The notes under the pieces: generated by a model
What the model saw: only the letters and a program-made list of their open reading frames with translations
The model's database searches: none
Told to the model about the DNA's origin: nothing
In this document: piece by piece, positions 7,376 through 16,834 of the stretch
How the letters are laid out: each line of letters begins with the position of its first letter
Numbering within the stretch: the first letter of the stretch is position 1
Position numbers and translations under genes: made by a program
Source: an uncultured Bacilli bacterium
Lineage (GTDB): Bacteria > Bacillota_I > Bacilli_A > RF39 > UBA660
Assembly: GCA_934101795.1 (NCBI GenBank)
Contig: CAKORY010000002.1
Coordinates: forward strand, 62,001 to 126,000
Length of the DNA stretch: 64,000 nt
Reading direction: 5' to 3'

Positions 7376-9623
7376 AGAAGTAGAAAAAGCTAAAGATTTT
7401 AAGGGCGCTATTAAAAGGTTAATTAATGAATTGTCAGGTTTTAAAAAATTAACTGTAGTTGCGTTAGTTCTAGCAGCTTTAGGTTCTATTCTTACTATAG
7501 TAACACCTGATATTTTGTCTAATTTAACTGATGAAATATCAAATGGTTTAGTTATGAATAAAGATAATTTTGAAAAAATTACAAAAGAAGTAACTGGTAG
7601 TTTAAATGAAGAAAATATTAATAAAGTTGTTAAAATAGACTTTAGTGAAAAAAATATAACAAGTATTATGATGGATAATGGTATTTCTTCAGAAGATAAG
7701 GAAAGTTTTCGTAAATTACTAGGAGAAATGCAAAGTGATTCTGGTAATAAAGTTAAGTTAATTGCTAATATTCCAGATAGTATTTTACATAAACTTGTTG
7801 TAAGCAATAAGGAAGATACCATTAAATTTATTAAGAGCTTAAATGGAAATGTTGAAATCCCAGATAGTATTGCTAAAGAAATATTTAAAGAATTTGAAAT
7901 TGATGGTGTTAAAATAAGTGTAAGTGATCAGAGGAAATTTTTGAAAATAGTTAGTGGTATGAATGAAAATATGGATGCAACTAGTATATATGCAAAAGTA
8001 GATGAAATGCCTAGTTCTATAAAAGAATTAGTTGAACCATATATGAATATTGATAAAATAGAAAATATAGCTATATTTTTGGTTACTATTTACTTGATTA
8101 GTGCAATATTTACTTATTTTGAGTCAATACTTATGTGTGATGTTTCAAATAATTTTGCTAGAAAACTACGTGGTAATATTTCAAGTAAAATAAATAGGTT
8201 GCCACTTAAATATTTTGACAAACATGCAATTGGTGATACTTTATCAAGAGTAACAAATGATGTTGATACAATTGCTCAATCTATGAATCAATCATTATCA
8301 ACTTTGGTTAGTGCAATTACATTATTCGTGGGAACTACAATTATGATGTTTGTAACGAACTGGGTTATGGCTATTACAGCAATACTTGCAAGTTTATTCG
8401 GGTTTGCATTTATGGCAGTTATTTTAGGTAAATCTCAAAAATACTTTGTGGCTAAACAAAAAGAACTTGGTAATTTAAATGGACATATTGAAGAAGTATA
8501 TTCAGGACTTAATGTAGTTAAAACATATAATGGTCAAAAAATATCAAATGAAAAGTTTGATGAATTAAATGATAAATTATATAAAGCTAATTGGAAGAGT
8601 GGTTTTTTATCTGGGCTTATGATGCCTATGATGAATTTTATTGGTAACTTTGGTTATGTTGCAGTATGCGTTGTTGGGGCACTACTTGCCTTAAATGGTT
8701 ATATTAGTTTTGGAGTAATCGTTGCATTTATTGTTTATGTTAGATTATTTGTTTCTCCGCTTTCTCAAATAGCTCAAGCTATGACTAGCTTACAATCAAC
8801 TGCAGCAGCTAGTGAAAGGGTATTTGAATTTTTAGATGAAAAAGAAATGCTTGATGAAAGCAAATTAATAAAAATCTTAGATAAAAAAGAAGTAAAAGGT
8901 AATATTGAATTTAAAAATGTTGAATTTAAATATGATGGTAATGAAACTCCAACAATTAAGAATTTTAGTGCTAAAGCAAAAGCTGGCCAAAAAATAGCTA
9001 TTGTTGGACCTACAGGTGCTGGTAAGACTACGATGGTAAATTTACTTATGAAGTTCTATGATATTAATAGTGGAGAAATACTTATTGATGGTGTTTCTAC
9101 CAAAGAATTAACAAGGAATAATATTCATAGGTTGTTTACTATGGTTCTTCAAGATACTTGGGTATTTAATGGTACTGTTAGGGATAATATTGTTTATAAT
9201 GCTGAAAATATAACTGATGAAGAAGTTGAAACTGTTTGTAAAACTGTTGGACTTGACCATTTCATTAAAACGTTACCTGATGGATATAATACTATATTAA
9301 GTGATAATGATTCCATTTCTGCAGGTCAAAGACAACTTTTAACTATTGCCCGAGGTATGTTGCAAGATGCACCATTCTTAATTTTGGATGAAGCTACTAG
9401 TAATGTTGATACAAGAACTGAAGAATTAGTGCAAAAGGCAATGGATAAATTAACTCATGGTAAAACTTCATTTATTATTGCCCACAGATTATCAACAATA
9501 AAAAATGCTGATTTAATACTTGTTATGAATAATGGTAATATAATTGAGCAAGGAAATCACGAGGATCTTATGAAACAAAAAGGTTTTTATGCCGATTTGT
9601 ATAATTCACAATTTAAGTTATAA
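7359..9623 (+). CDS. ABC exporter subunit B (permease-ATPase with large outside loop)
   Basis: The partner half-transporter, 754 residues. It has an intact Walker B (FLILDEATS) with the catalytic Glu, Walker A GPTGAGKTT, and a non-standard signature ISAGQ. Paired with subunit A this gives one proper and one degenerate ATP site, the heterodimeric exporter pattern. Between helix 1 (about residues 33-53) and helix 2 (about 236-255) lies an unusually long, charged segment of some 180 residues, which should face outside. BmrD-like subunits have a similar but often shorter insertion. The gene overlaps subunit A by 17 nt and ends at a terminator. Confidence 0.92.
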   Translation: MPRPNREVEKAKDFKGAIKRLINELSGFKKLTVVALVLAALGSILTIVTPDILSNLTDEISNGLVMNKDNFEKITKEVTGSLNEENINKVVKIDFSEKNITSIMMDNGISSEDKESFRKLLGEMQSDSGNKVKLIANIPDSILHKLVVSNKEDTIKFIKSLNGNVEIPDSIAKEIFKEFEIDGVKISVSDQRKFLKIVSGMNENMDATSIYAKVDEMPSSIKELVEPYMNIDKIENIAIFLVTIYLISAIFTYFESILMCDVSNNFARKLRGNISSKINRLPLKYFDKHAIGDTLSRVTNDVDTIAQSMNQSLSTLVSAITLFVGTTIMMFVTNWVMAITAILASLFGFAFMAVILGKSQKYFVAKQKELGNLNGHIEEVYSGLNVVKTYNGQKISNEKFDELNDKLYKANWKSGFLSGLMMPMMNFIGNFGYVAVCVVGALLALNGYISFGVIVAFIVYVRLFVSPLSQIAQAMTSLQSTAAASERVFEFLDEKEMLDESKLIKILDKKEVKGNIEFKNVEFKYDGNETPTIKNFSAKAKAGQKIAIVGPTGAGKTTMVNLLMKFYDINSGEILIDGVSTKELTRNNIHRLFTMVLQDTWVFNGTVRDNIVYNAENITDEEVETVCKTVGLDHFIKTLPDGYNTILSDNDSISAGQRQLLTIARGMLQDAPFLILDEATSNVDTRTEELVQKAMDKLTHGKTSFIIAHRLSTIKNADLILVMNNGNIIEQGNHEDLMKQKGFYADLYNSQFKL

Positions 9624-9648
9624 AGAGTGCTTAGGCATTCTTTTTTTG
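9624..9648 (+). terminator. Terminator of the exporter operon
   Basis: A 7-bp stem AGAGTGC / GCATTCT with loop TTAG, followed directly by T7, starts one base after the exporter stop codon. Confidence 0.85.
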
Positions 9649-9731
9649 AAAATGTAATAATTTATTTTTTTTACATAATGAAAGCATTTAAAACTAAGTA
9701 TTTTTATGATATACTGGAGTTGAATTTAAAT

Positions 9732-9760
9732 TTGAAAAAACTATATATAGGTGTTATAAT
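9732..9760 (+). promoter_or_regulatory. Sigma-A-type promoter of the two-component system
   Basis: TTGAAA at 9732-9737 and TATAAT at 9755-9760 are separated by 17 nt. A transcript from here would start close to the AGGAGGTG ribosome site at 9773. Confidence 0.75.
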
Positions 9761-9786
9761 AATTCCTGATTTAGGAGGTGACTTTT

Positions 9787-10488
9787 TTGCATAATAAAAT
9801 TTTGGTAGCAGAAGATGATACGGATATAGTAGAACTTCTTAAACTTTATTTAGAAAGTAATGGTTTTGAAGTGACATCAACATACGATGGATTTGAAGCT
9901 TTGGATGCTTTTAAAAAAGGTAATTATGATATTATAATTGCAGATTTAATGATGCCCGGCTTAAATGGTTATGAACTTATTAAAATTGTAAGAGAAACTA
10001 GTAATATTCCTATAATTATTGTATCTGCTAAAAATATGGATAGTGATAAAGTTCTGGGACTTGATATCGGTGCTGATGCTTATATAACTAAACCATTTAA
10101 TCCTTTGGAGTTAGTTGCTTATGTTAAAGCACTTCTTCGTAGATATTATGAGTTTAAAAGTTTAAATAATGAAATTAATACCTTAAATGTTGGTGAACTT
10201 TCTCTTGATTTAAGTAAATATATTTTTATGAAAAATAATAAAATTGTGCCCCTTACATCAACTGAAATTAAAATACTTGCAATGATGATGAAGTCACCTG
10301 GTAAAGTATTTACAAGGAGCCAAATTTATGAATGTATAAATGGTAATTTTTATGATACTGATGATAATACCATGATGGTTCATATTTCAAATATAAGGGG
10401 GAAAATTGAGGATAATCCTGCAAAACCAGAGTATATAAAAACAGTTAGGGGGTTAGGTTATAAACTTGAAAATAAAGAAGAATTATAG
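9787..10488 (+). CDS. OmpR/PhoB-type response regulator
   Basis: Receiver domain (EDD near the N-terminus, phosphoacceptor Asp in IIIADLMMPG, Lys in ITKPF) followed by a C-terminal winged helix (TSTEIKILAMMM ... VHISNIRGKIEDNP ... VRGLGYKL). The start is the TTG at 9787: the in-frame GTG at 9778 lies inside the AGGAGGTG ribosome site, and MHNKILVAEDD gives a normal receiver N-terminus. This gives 233 residues. The gene overlaps the kinase by 23 nt. Target genes are unknown; the upstream exporter has its own MarR regulator, so a link to it is only positional. Confidence 0.93.
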   Translation: MHNKILVAEDDTDIVELLKLYLESNGFEVTSTYDGFEALDAFKKGNYDIIIADLMMPGLNGYELIKIVRETSNIPIIIVSAKNMDSDKVLGLDIGADAYITKPFNPLELVAYVKALLRRYYEFKSLNNEINTLNVGELSLDLSKYIFMKNNKIVPLTSTEIKILAMMMKSPGKVFTRSQIYECINGNFYDTDDNTMMVHISNIRGKIEDNPAKPEYIKTVRGLGYKLENKEEL

Positions 10489-12040
10489 TTTTAGCAAATA
10501 TATTATTATTCAATTTGCTATTTACACATTAATTATTTTAGGGGTTGCTTTATTAACATATTTATCAATTAATTGGAGGCTTAATAATAGTTTCTTAGTA
10601 TTGGATGATTTTCTTCTTTATAAAGAAAAACTTGAGTATGAAGATTATGATGGTATTCCAATGTCTAAGTTTCCTGGCTGCGATTTTGCCATATATGATG
10701 AAAATAATGAACTTATTTTTACAACTGATGGTGATGTAAATGATATTGTTGAAGGTGATGACTTAGAGTTTGTTAACGATTATAGTGGAACTTATTATTA
10801 TAATATTTTTAATTACAAAGAAAAAAATAGAGATAAAATATATAAAATATATAAAACCACATATGATGCTGAAATTGATGAAGAAATAGTTATTGGTAAT
10901 GCTAAATTAAATGAAGACTTGGAAATAGTTGATGGCAATCTTTTTAATGAGAAAAATAGCTTAACTGAAAGAGAACTTAATTTACTAAATGGTTATTATA
11001 ATGATGAACAAATGGTAGAAAAGTATGAATATGTAACATCTGGTAATGGATTAAAGAGAACTTTGCTTTTTATGTCACCGACATTTACTGCGGAAAGCTA
11101 TGATTCTGCGGTTTCTGATTCTAGTAACGTGTGGTTTATTTCTATTCCAATTTTGATAATTATTATTATAATTGAAACTTATATATTTAATCGTAGAGTT
11201 AAAAAAATCTTAAAAGAATTAAATAAAGTTATTTCATCTTATGAAAATGAAGAAATTATTGTAAATGATACGAATTTACCAAAGGAATTTGATGAAGTTG
11301 CAGAAAGTTTTGAAAATTTAATGGAAAAATTAAAAAAATCAAATGCAGAAAAAATTAAAATTTATGAAGATAAACAAAAATCTATTGCTAATTTATCTCA
11401 TGATTTAAAAACCCCCCTTACTGTTATTAGTGGGTACTCAAAAGCATTTTTAGATGATTTGGTTCCTGATAATAAGAAAAGACAATATATGGAGAGTATC
11501 AATAAGAAAGCGTGCGTTGCAACAGATGCTATTGATTCATTGTTTTTATATACACATATGAATAATTCAGAGTATAGTTTATGTAGAGAAAAAATAGATA
11601 TAGTAACATTTACTAAAGAATATTTAGCGGAAAAATATAATGAAATTGAATCTGCTGGTATGTATTTAGAAGTAGATATTAAAGTGAATAAAATAATGTT
11701 TGATGCTGATAAAAATGCTTTCAGAAGAATATATGAGAATATAATAAATAATTCTATTAAATATAATAAAAAAGGAACTAAGATATATTTTAAAATGTGG
11801 AAAGATAAAACGTTAAATATAGTAATCGGAGATGATGGCATTGGAATTGATAAAGAAATAAAAGATAGATTATTTGAACCATTTGTTACAAGTAATAAAG
11901 CTAGGACATCTGGTGAAGGTACTGGACTGGGACTTGCAATTGTTAAAAACTTTGTAGAACTTCATGATGGTGAAATAGTTTTAGTAAGTAAAGCACATAG
12001 AAAAATGAAGACCGAGTTTTTAATGAAATTTAAAATTTAA
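10466..12040 (+). CDS. Membrane sensor histidine kinase
   Basis: A 524-residue kinase starting at TTG 10466, inside the regulator's last codons. It has two membrane helices (about residues 12-34 and 222-243) flanking an outside sensor domain of about 185 acidic residues. The phosphorylated His312 sits in NLSHDLKTPLT; the ATPase domain shows NIINNSIKYN, GDDGIGIDKE and GEGTGLGLAIVKN. It partners the OmpR-type regulator. The sensor domain was not recognised. A strong terminator follows 20 nt after the stop. Confidence 0.93.
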   Translation: MKIKKNYSFSKYIIIQFAIYTLIILGVALLTYLSINWRLNNSFLVLDDFLLYKEKLEYEDYDGIPMSKFPGCDFAIYDENNELIFTTDGDVNDIVEGDDLEFVNDYSGTYYYNIFNYKEKNRDKIYKIYKTTYDAEIDEEIVIGNAKLNEDLEIVDGNLFNEKNSLTERELNLLNGYYNDEQMVEKYEYVTSGNGLKRTLLFMSPTFTAESYDSAVSDSSNVWFISIPILIIIIIIETYIFNRRVKKILKELNKVISSYENEEIIVNDTNLPKEFDEVAESFENLMEKLKKSNAEKIKIYEDKQKSIANLSHDLKTPLTVISGYSKAFLDDLVPDNKKRQYMESINKKACVATDAIDSLFLYTHMNNSEYSLCREKIDIVTFTKEYLAEKYNEIESAGMYLEVDIKVNKIMFDADKNAFRRIYENIINNSIKYNKKGTKIYFKMWKDKTLNIVIGDDGIGIDKEIKDRLFEPFVTSNKARTSGEGTGLGLAIVKNFVELHDGEIVLVSKAHRKMKTEFLMKFKI

Positions 12041-12061
12041 TAAGTAATTTGTTGCTAAAAT

Positions 12062-12094
12062 AAAACAAGTATATACATGTATATACTTGTTTTT
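12062..12094. terminator. Terminator after the two-component system
   Basis: A long palindrome (AAACAAGTATATA-CATG-TATATACTTGTTT) is followed by further T residues. The symmetry and the A tract on the other side allow function in both directions. Confidence 0.85.
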
Positions 12095-12123
12095 ATGCTG
12101 TAATAAATAACAATATAAGAAAA

Positions 12124-12200
12124 GCATCTAAATCAACGGGGTTGGTTTAGATGCAAACCACTAAATTGGTAGCATCCAATCTCGACAAAAACTGGATGTT
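12124..12200. other. Unassigned structured intergenic element (possible RNA)
   Basis: The stretch 12041-12347 has no gene. It holds three consecutive hairpins. (1) A 13-bp stem at 12124-12136 / 12142-12154 with the five-base loop CGGGG. (2) A 4-bp stem ACCA / TGGT at 12157-12170. (3) A 6-bp stem CATCCA / TGGATG at 12173-12198 with a 14-base loop. The block is clearly less AT-rich than its surroundings, which suggests selection on structure. It matches no riboswitch, tRNA or ribozyme I can recognise. It lies about 150 nt before the dlt-like operon, so it may be a leader or an independent small RNA; no T tract follows it. Confidence 0.45.
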
Positions 12201-12347
12201 CCTTTTATTATATGCAAATCTTCTTTGCTAAATACATAAATAACATAAATGTGGCTAAAAGTCAAATTCAATTTCTTAATAAAAATTAAGATTTGGTTAA
12301 GAAATAATTTATTATATTAATGTATAATTGTTTTGAGGTAAAAATGT

Positions 12348-13832
12348 ATGAAAAGCGTATTAGAATATTTAGAAAATATTAGTAATGATAATAAAGTAAT
12401 TGATAAAAATGGAAGTATTACTTATAAAGACTTGCAAGTGGTTAGTAAAAAAATAGGTAGTGGACTTGCAAAGTATGTTAAAAATAATGCCCCCGTTCCA
12501 GTTTATATGGAAAAAGGAATTTCTTGTCTTGAAGTTTTTATGGGAAGTTTGTATGCTGGTGGCTTTTATAGTTTACTTAATGCTGGACTTCCAAAAATGA
12601 GGCTTGAACAAATAATTAATGTTTTAGATGTAGATTATGTAGTAACTGATAAAGAACATTTGGAAAATGCTAAAGAATTTTTTCCTGATAAGGAGTTAAT
12701 ACTTTATGAAGACTTGGTTGATAGTGAAATAGATGATGAATCGCTTTCTAATATTAGAGCTAGAAAACTTGATGTTGATCCTGTTTATGCAAATTTTACA
12801 AGTGGTTCAACAGGTGTACCTAAAGGAGTTGTGGTTGGAAATCGTTCAATAATTGATTTTATAGATAATTTTACAAGTACCTTTGGGATTAATGAAACTG
12901 ATATTATTGCTAATCAAGCCCCATTTGATTTTGATGTTTCTGTTAAAGATATATATCCAGCTTTAAAAACAGGAGCAACACTTGTTATTGTTCCTAAAGA
13001 ATTATTTTCAAGACCTGCGGAGCTTATTGATTTTTTGGTAGAACATAAAGTTACAACGATGACTTGGGCAGTGTCTGCACTTTGCTTAATTTCGACATTT
13101 CATGGTTTAGATTATAAAGTGCCTGAAACAGTTAAAAGAGTTATGTTTAGTGGTGAAGTTATGCCAATGAAACATTTAAAAGAATGGATGAAACACTTAC
13201 CAAATGCAACTTTTGTTAATTTGTACGGGCCCACTGAAATTACATGTAATTGTACTTATCATATTATTGATAGAAATCGTGAATATGAAAAAATACCTGT
13301 TGGTATACCATTTAATAATGAAGATGTTTTCTTGTTAGATGAAAATAATAAATTGGTTGAAATTAGCGGAATAAAAGGGGAAATATGTGTTAGAGGCAGT
13401 GCACTTGCACTTGGTTATTATAAAAATAAAGAACAAACTGATAGAGCATTTGTTAGAAATCCATTAAATGATAAGTATATAGAATATATTTATAGAACTG
13501 GAGATCTAGGTTATTATGAAAATAATGATTTGTATTTTGGAGGAAGAAAAGATTTTCAAATAAAATATATGGGACATAGAATTGAGCTAGAAGAAATAGA
13601 TAAAGCTATTGGTAGTTTTGATGGTGTAGAAAGAGTTTGTTCTATATTTAAAGAAGAAAAAAGTAAACTTTATGCCTTTTATATTGGTGACATTGAAGTA
13701 AAAGAATTACATGAAAAGTTATCTAAAGAGTTACCAGTATTTATGATACCTAGTAAATTTGTTAAATTAGAACAAATGCCTTTAACTAAGAATGGTAAGA
13801 TTGATAGAAAGAAATTGGAGGAATTTATATGA
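12348..13832 (+). CDS. dltA: DltA-like amino acid adenylating enzyme
   Basis: A 494-residue ANL-family enzyme that activates an amino acid with ATP and loads it on the carrier protein encoded two genes downstream. Core motifs are TSGSTGVPKG (A3), LYGPTEITCNCTYH (A5), YRTGDLGY (A7), GRKDFQIKYMGHRIELEE (A8) and NGKIDRKKL (A10). In Bacillus DltA, from memory, a Cys in an F-C-G-E segment helps select D-Ala; the aligned segment here reads MFSGEVMP, with Ser. The substrate may therefore not be D-Ala. The stop overlaps the next start, so this is the first gene of a five-gene operon. TATAAT at 12323-12328 with GAGGT before the ATG gives a plausible start. Confidence 0.88.
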   Translation: MKSVLEYLENISNDNKVIDKNGSITYKDLQVVSKKIGSGLAKYVKNNAPVPVYMEKGISCLEVFMGSLYAGGFYSLLNAGLPKMRLEQIINVLDVDYVVTDKEHLENAKEFFPDKELILYEDLVDSEIDDESLSNIRARKLDVDPVYANFTSGSTGVPKGVVVGNRSIIDFIDNFTSTFGINETDIIANQAPFDFDVSVKDIYPALKTGATLVIVPKELFSRPAELIDFLVEHKVTTMTWAVSALCLISTFHGLDYKVPETVKRVMFSGEVMPMKHLKEWMKHLPNATFVNLYGPTEITCNCTYHIIDRNREYEKIPVGIPFNNEDVFLLDENNKLVEISGIKGEICVRGSALALGYYKNKEQTDRAFVRNPLNDKYIEYIYRTGDLGYYENNDLYFGGRKDFQIKYMGHRIELEEIDKAIGSFDGVERVCSIFKEEKSKLYAFYIGDIEVKELHEKLSKELPVFMIPSKFVKLEQMPLTKNGKIDRKKLEEFI

Positions 13833-15007
13833 TAGATAGTAAAACTATTGAAAGTATTGGAACACCATTTTATGTATTTGATATTGATGTTTTGAAAAAC
13901 AGAATAAATTATCTTAAAAGTATGTTGCCAGAAAATGTTCATTTATGTTTTGCAATGAAAGCTAATCCTTTTGTAGTTAAAGAAATAGAGGATACTATAG
14001 AAAAGTATGAAATATGTTCTTATGGTGAATGGAATATTGCAAATGAGCTTGGAGTTACACATGAAAAAATGGTTATATCAGGTGTTTATAAAGATGAAAC
14101 TAGCATGATAGATATAATTAATCATTATAAACATGGTGAAGTTATTACAATTGAATCATTAAATCAAATAAAATTAGTTGATAAAATAACTAAAGATAAA
14201 AATGTTGTCGTGGATGTAATTTTAAGACTTACAAGTGGTAATCAATTTGGTATGAGTGAAGAAGAAATAATATCCATTTTGGAAAATAGATCAAAATATA
14301 ATATGTTAAATATTATGGGTATTCAATATTTTTCGGGAACTCAAAAAAAATTATCAAGAAGAATTATAAAAGAACTTGAATATGTTGATGACTTTGTTCA
14401 AAAATTAAAAAATGAATTAGGTTTTGTAACTGAAGAATTAGAGTTTGGTCCTGGTTTTCCCGTTATGTATTTTGAAGCAGAAACTGATTTTGATGAAAAT
14501 ACATACTTAATGGAAATTGCTGATAAGATAAAAAATTTGAAATATCAAGGTCATATTACAATGGAACTTGGAAGAAGTATTGCGGCATCATGTGGAAGTT
14601 ATTATACTAAAGTTGTTGATAAAAAAACAAATAAAGAAGGAAATTTTGCTATTTTAGATGGTGGTATGCATCATATTGTGTATTATGGTCAAATGATGGC
14701 AATGAAAAAACCGATGTTGGATATAATTCCTAGAAGAAGTGGAAATGAAGAAAATTGGAACTTAGTTGGAGCATTATGTACAATTAATGATTTAATTGTT
14801 AAAGGATTACCTGTTAAAAGTTTAGAACTTGGTGATGTTTTTGTTTTTAAAAACACTGGTGCTTATGCTATGACTGAAGGAATTAGTTTATTCTTAAGTC
14901 GTGATTTACCTAAAGTTTTATTTGTTAAAGATGGTAAAATAGAAGTGGTTAGAAGTAATATTCAAACTTATAAATTAAATATGCCATTTAAAGGAGGTGA
15001 AAATTAA
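13829..15007 (+). CDS. PLP fold-III decarboxylase-like enzyme inside the dlt-like operon
   Basis: A 392-residue Orn/DAP/Arg decarboxylase-2 family protein (alanine-racemase-like barrel plus C-terminal beta domain). Lys44 in CFAMKANPF should bind PLP; FGMSEEE, MELGRSIAASCGSYY and the C-terminal GALCTINDL and NTGAYAMT match the decarboxylase branch better than alanine racemase. It overlaps dltA by 4 nt and the carrier gene by 1 nt, so it belongs to the same process. Standard dlt operons lack such a gene. By analogy with BtrK of butirosin biosynthesis it could decarboxylate an amino acid tethered to the carrier; making the free substrate, or racemisation, are alternatives. Confidence 0.85.
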   Translation: MIDSKTIESIGTPFYVFDIDVLKNRINYLKSMLPENVHLCFAMKANPFVVKEIEDTIEKYEICSYGEWNIANELGVTHEKMVISGVYKDETSMIDIINHYKHGEVITIESLNQIKLVDKITKDKNVVVDVILRLTSGNQFGMSEEEIISILENRSKYNMLNIMGIQYFSGTQKKLSRRIIKELEYVDDFVQKLKNELGFVTEELEFGPGFPVMYFEAETDFDENTYLMEIADKIKNLKYQGHITMELGRSIAASCGSYYTKVVDKKTNKEGNFAILDGGMHHIVYYGQMMAMKKPMLDIIPRRSGNEENWNLVGALCTINDLIVKGLPVKSLELGDVFVFKNTGAYAMTEGISLFLSRDLPKVLFVKDGKIEVVRSNIQTYKLNMPFKGGEN

Positions 15008-15237
15008 TGGAAAAATTAATAGAAATATTAGAAGATTTAAATCCAGAAGTTGATTATAATACATGTACTAATTTAATAGATGGACATTATTTAGACTCAC
15101 TTGCAATTTTATCACTTGTTGCTGAAATTGAAGAAGAATTTGATGTTGTAATTCCAACAGTTGAAATAATTCCTAGTAATTTTAACTCAGCTCAAAGTTT
15201 ATGGAGCCTAATTGAAAGATTAAAGGAAGAAGATTAG
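15007..15237 (+). CDS. dltC: DltC-like phosphopantetheine carrier protein
   Basis: A 76-residue acidic helical carrier protein. Ser31 in GHYLDSLAIL is the predicted phosphopantetheine site, and the length equals DltC. It should hold the amino acid activated by the DltA-like enzyme as a thioester and present it to the membrane acyltransferase encoded next. The ATG overlaps the previous stop (TAATG) behind AGGAGGTG, and the next gene starts 2 nt after its stop. Confidence 0.88.
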   Translation: MEKLIEILEDLNPEVDYNTCTNLIDGHYLDSLAILSLVAEIEEEFDVVIPTVEIIPSNFNSAQSLWSLIERLKEED

Positions 15238-15238
15238 T

Positions 15239-16825
15239 ATGCAATATTGTAGTTTAGTTTATTTGGTTGCTTTTTTGCCAATTACACTATTAATATATGC
15301 TTTAACTAATAAGAAGAAAAGATGGCTTGTTTTACTTATGGCAAGCTATATTTTCTTTTTATCTTTAAGTGGTAAGTTAATTGTGTATTTACTATTTTCT
15401 ACACTTTCAATTCATCATTTTGGATTATGGCTTGATAGATTAAATAAAGATAGAGATAAAGAAGTAGAGTTAAATAAGGAAAATAAAAAAGAAATAAAAG
15501 AATTATATAAGAAAAGAATGGGGAGAGTAGTGTTTCTTGCAGTACTTATTCATATTGGTTTGTTAGTATGTTTAAAATATACAGGCTTTTTTGGTGAAAA
15601 TATTAATAATTTATTAGAAATTTTAAATTTTGATTTTAGATTTAAGATACCTAAAATATTAATACCTATTGGTATATCTTTTTATACTTTGCAAGGACTT
15701 TCTTATATATTTGATGTTTACAAAGGGAAAATTGATGCTGATTTTAATTTAGGTAGACTTGCTTTATTTATGTCATTTTTTCCATGTATTATGGAAGGGC
15801 CAATTTGTAGATATAGCGATACTGCAACTAAACTTTATGATGGTGAAGATTTAACTTACAAAAATTTGGCTTTTGGTTCTCAAAGAATACTATGGGGATT
15901 ATTTAAGAAAATGATTATTGCTGATAGGCTTAACCCTTTTATAGAAAAAATATTTTGTGAATATAATTCCTTGGATGGTGGAGTAATACTTTTGGGGGCA
16001 ATATTTTATACAATTCAGCTTTATGCAGATTTTTCTGGTACAATTGATGTTGTAATAGGTTCTGGTGAACTGTTTGGAATATCTTTGCCTGAAAATTTTA
16101 GACAACCATTCTTTAGTAAGAATATATCTGATTTTTGGACAAGATGGCATATTACTTTGGGAACTTGGTTTAGGGATTATATCTTTTATCCAGTTTCGCT
16201 TTCTAAACCTATGAAGAAAATGACCCTTAATTTAAGAAAAATTTTAGGTAATCATTTTGGACCTTTGGTAGCTGGAAGTGTAGCACTTTTATGTGTTTGG
16301 CTTTCAAATGGATTATGGCATGGAGCAGCATGGACTTTTGTTTTCTTCGGTATATATCATTTTATACTTATTGTTTTAGGTAATATTTTTACACCACTTA
16401 TTATTAATATTTGTAAAAGATGGCATATTACTAGAACTAGTAAGCCATATGTGATTATGCAAATATTTAAAACTAGTATTTTAGTTGTATTTGGAGAGCT
16501 TTTCTTTAGAGCAACTACTTTATCAAGTGGTTTTGCAATGTTCAAAAAAATATTTACTGATTTTAGTTTTAATTCATTAAAAACTGGTTCAATTTTTAAA
16601 CTTGGATGTGATAGAGCCGATTTTACAATTATTTTACTTGCTTTAGTTATTATATTTATGGTTGGATTACTTAAAGAAAAAGGCTTTAATGTAAGGGAAT
16701 TAGTTGCAAAGCAAAATATATTTGTTAGATGGACTTTGTATTATTTGCTAATTATTGCTATTGTAATTTTTGGAGCTTATGGGTTTGGTTATGCACCAGT
16801 TGACCCAATATATGCTAATTTTTAG
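15239..16825 (+). CDS. dltB: DltB-like MBOAT membrane acyltransferase
   Basis: A 528-residue polytopic MBOAT protein. The conserved RWHITLGTWFRDY segment and the catalytic His361 in NGLWHGAAW are present. DltB moves the carrier-bound aminoacyl group across or onto the membrane for transfer to teichoic acid. It is longer than Bacillus DltB (about 395 residues); extra length lies in a charged cytoplasmic loop after helix 2 (about residues 70-95) and in added C-terminal helices. The acceptor polymer is not known from sequence. Confidence 0.88.
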   Translation: MQYCSLVYLVAFLPITLLIYALTNKKKRWLVLLMASYIFFLSLSGKLIVYLLFSTLSIHHFGLWLDRLNKDRDKEVELNKENKKEIKELYKKRMGRVVFLAVLIHIGLLVCLKYTGFFGENINNLLEILNFDFRFKIPKILIPIGISFYTLQGLSYIFDVYKGKIDADFNLGRLALFMSFFPCIMEGPICRYSDTATKLYDGEDLTYKNLAFGSQRILWGLFKKMIIADRLNPFIEKIFCEYNSLDGGVILLGAIFYTIQLYADFSGTIDVVIGSGELFGISLPENFRQPFFSKNISDFWTRWHITLGTWFRDYIFYPVSLSKPMKKMTLNLRKILGNHFGPLVAGSVALLCVWLSNGLWHGAAWTFVFFGIYHFILIVLGNIFTPLIINICKRWHITRTSKPYVIMQIFKTSILVVFGELFFRATTLSSGFAMFKKIFTDFSFNSLKTGSIFKLGCDRADFTIILLALVIIFMVGLLKEKGFNVRELVAKQNIFVRWTLYYLLIIAIVIFGAYGFGYAPVDPIYANF

Positions 16826-16834
16826 GGAGGTATT

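Noticed and set aside
12124..12200. tRNA or tRNA-like gene, prompted by the TTGGTAGCA stretch
   Set aside because: There is no T-loop (GTTCGA-like), no 7-bp acceptor stem and no anticodon arm of correct size.
13829..15007. Simple alanine racemase supplying D-Ala to the dlt-like operon
   Set aside because: Motifs such as GALCTINDL and FGMSEEE fit the decarboxylase branch better; kept as an alternative, not as the main call.
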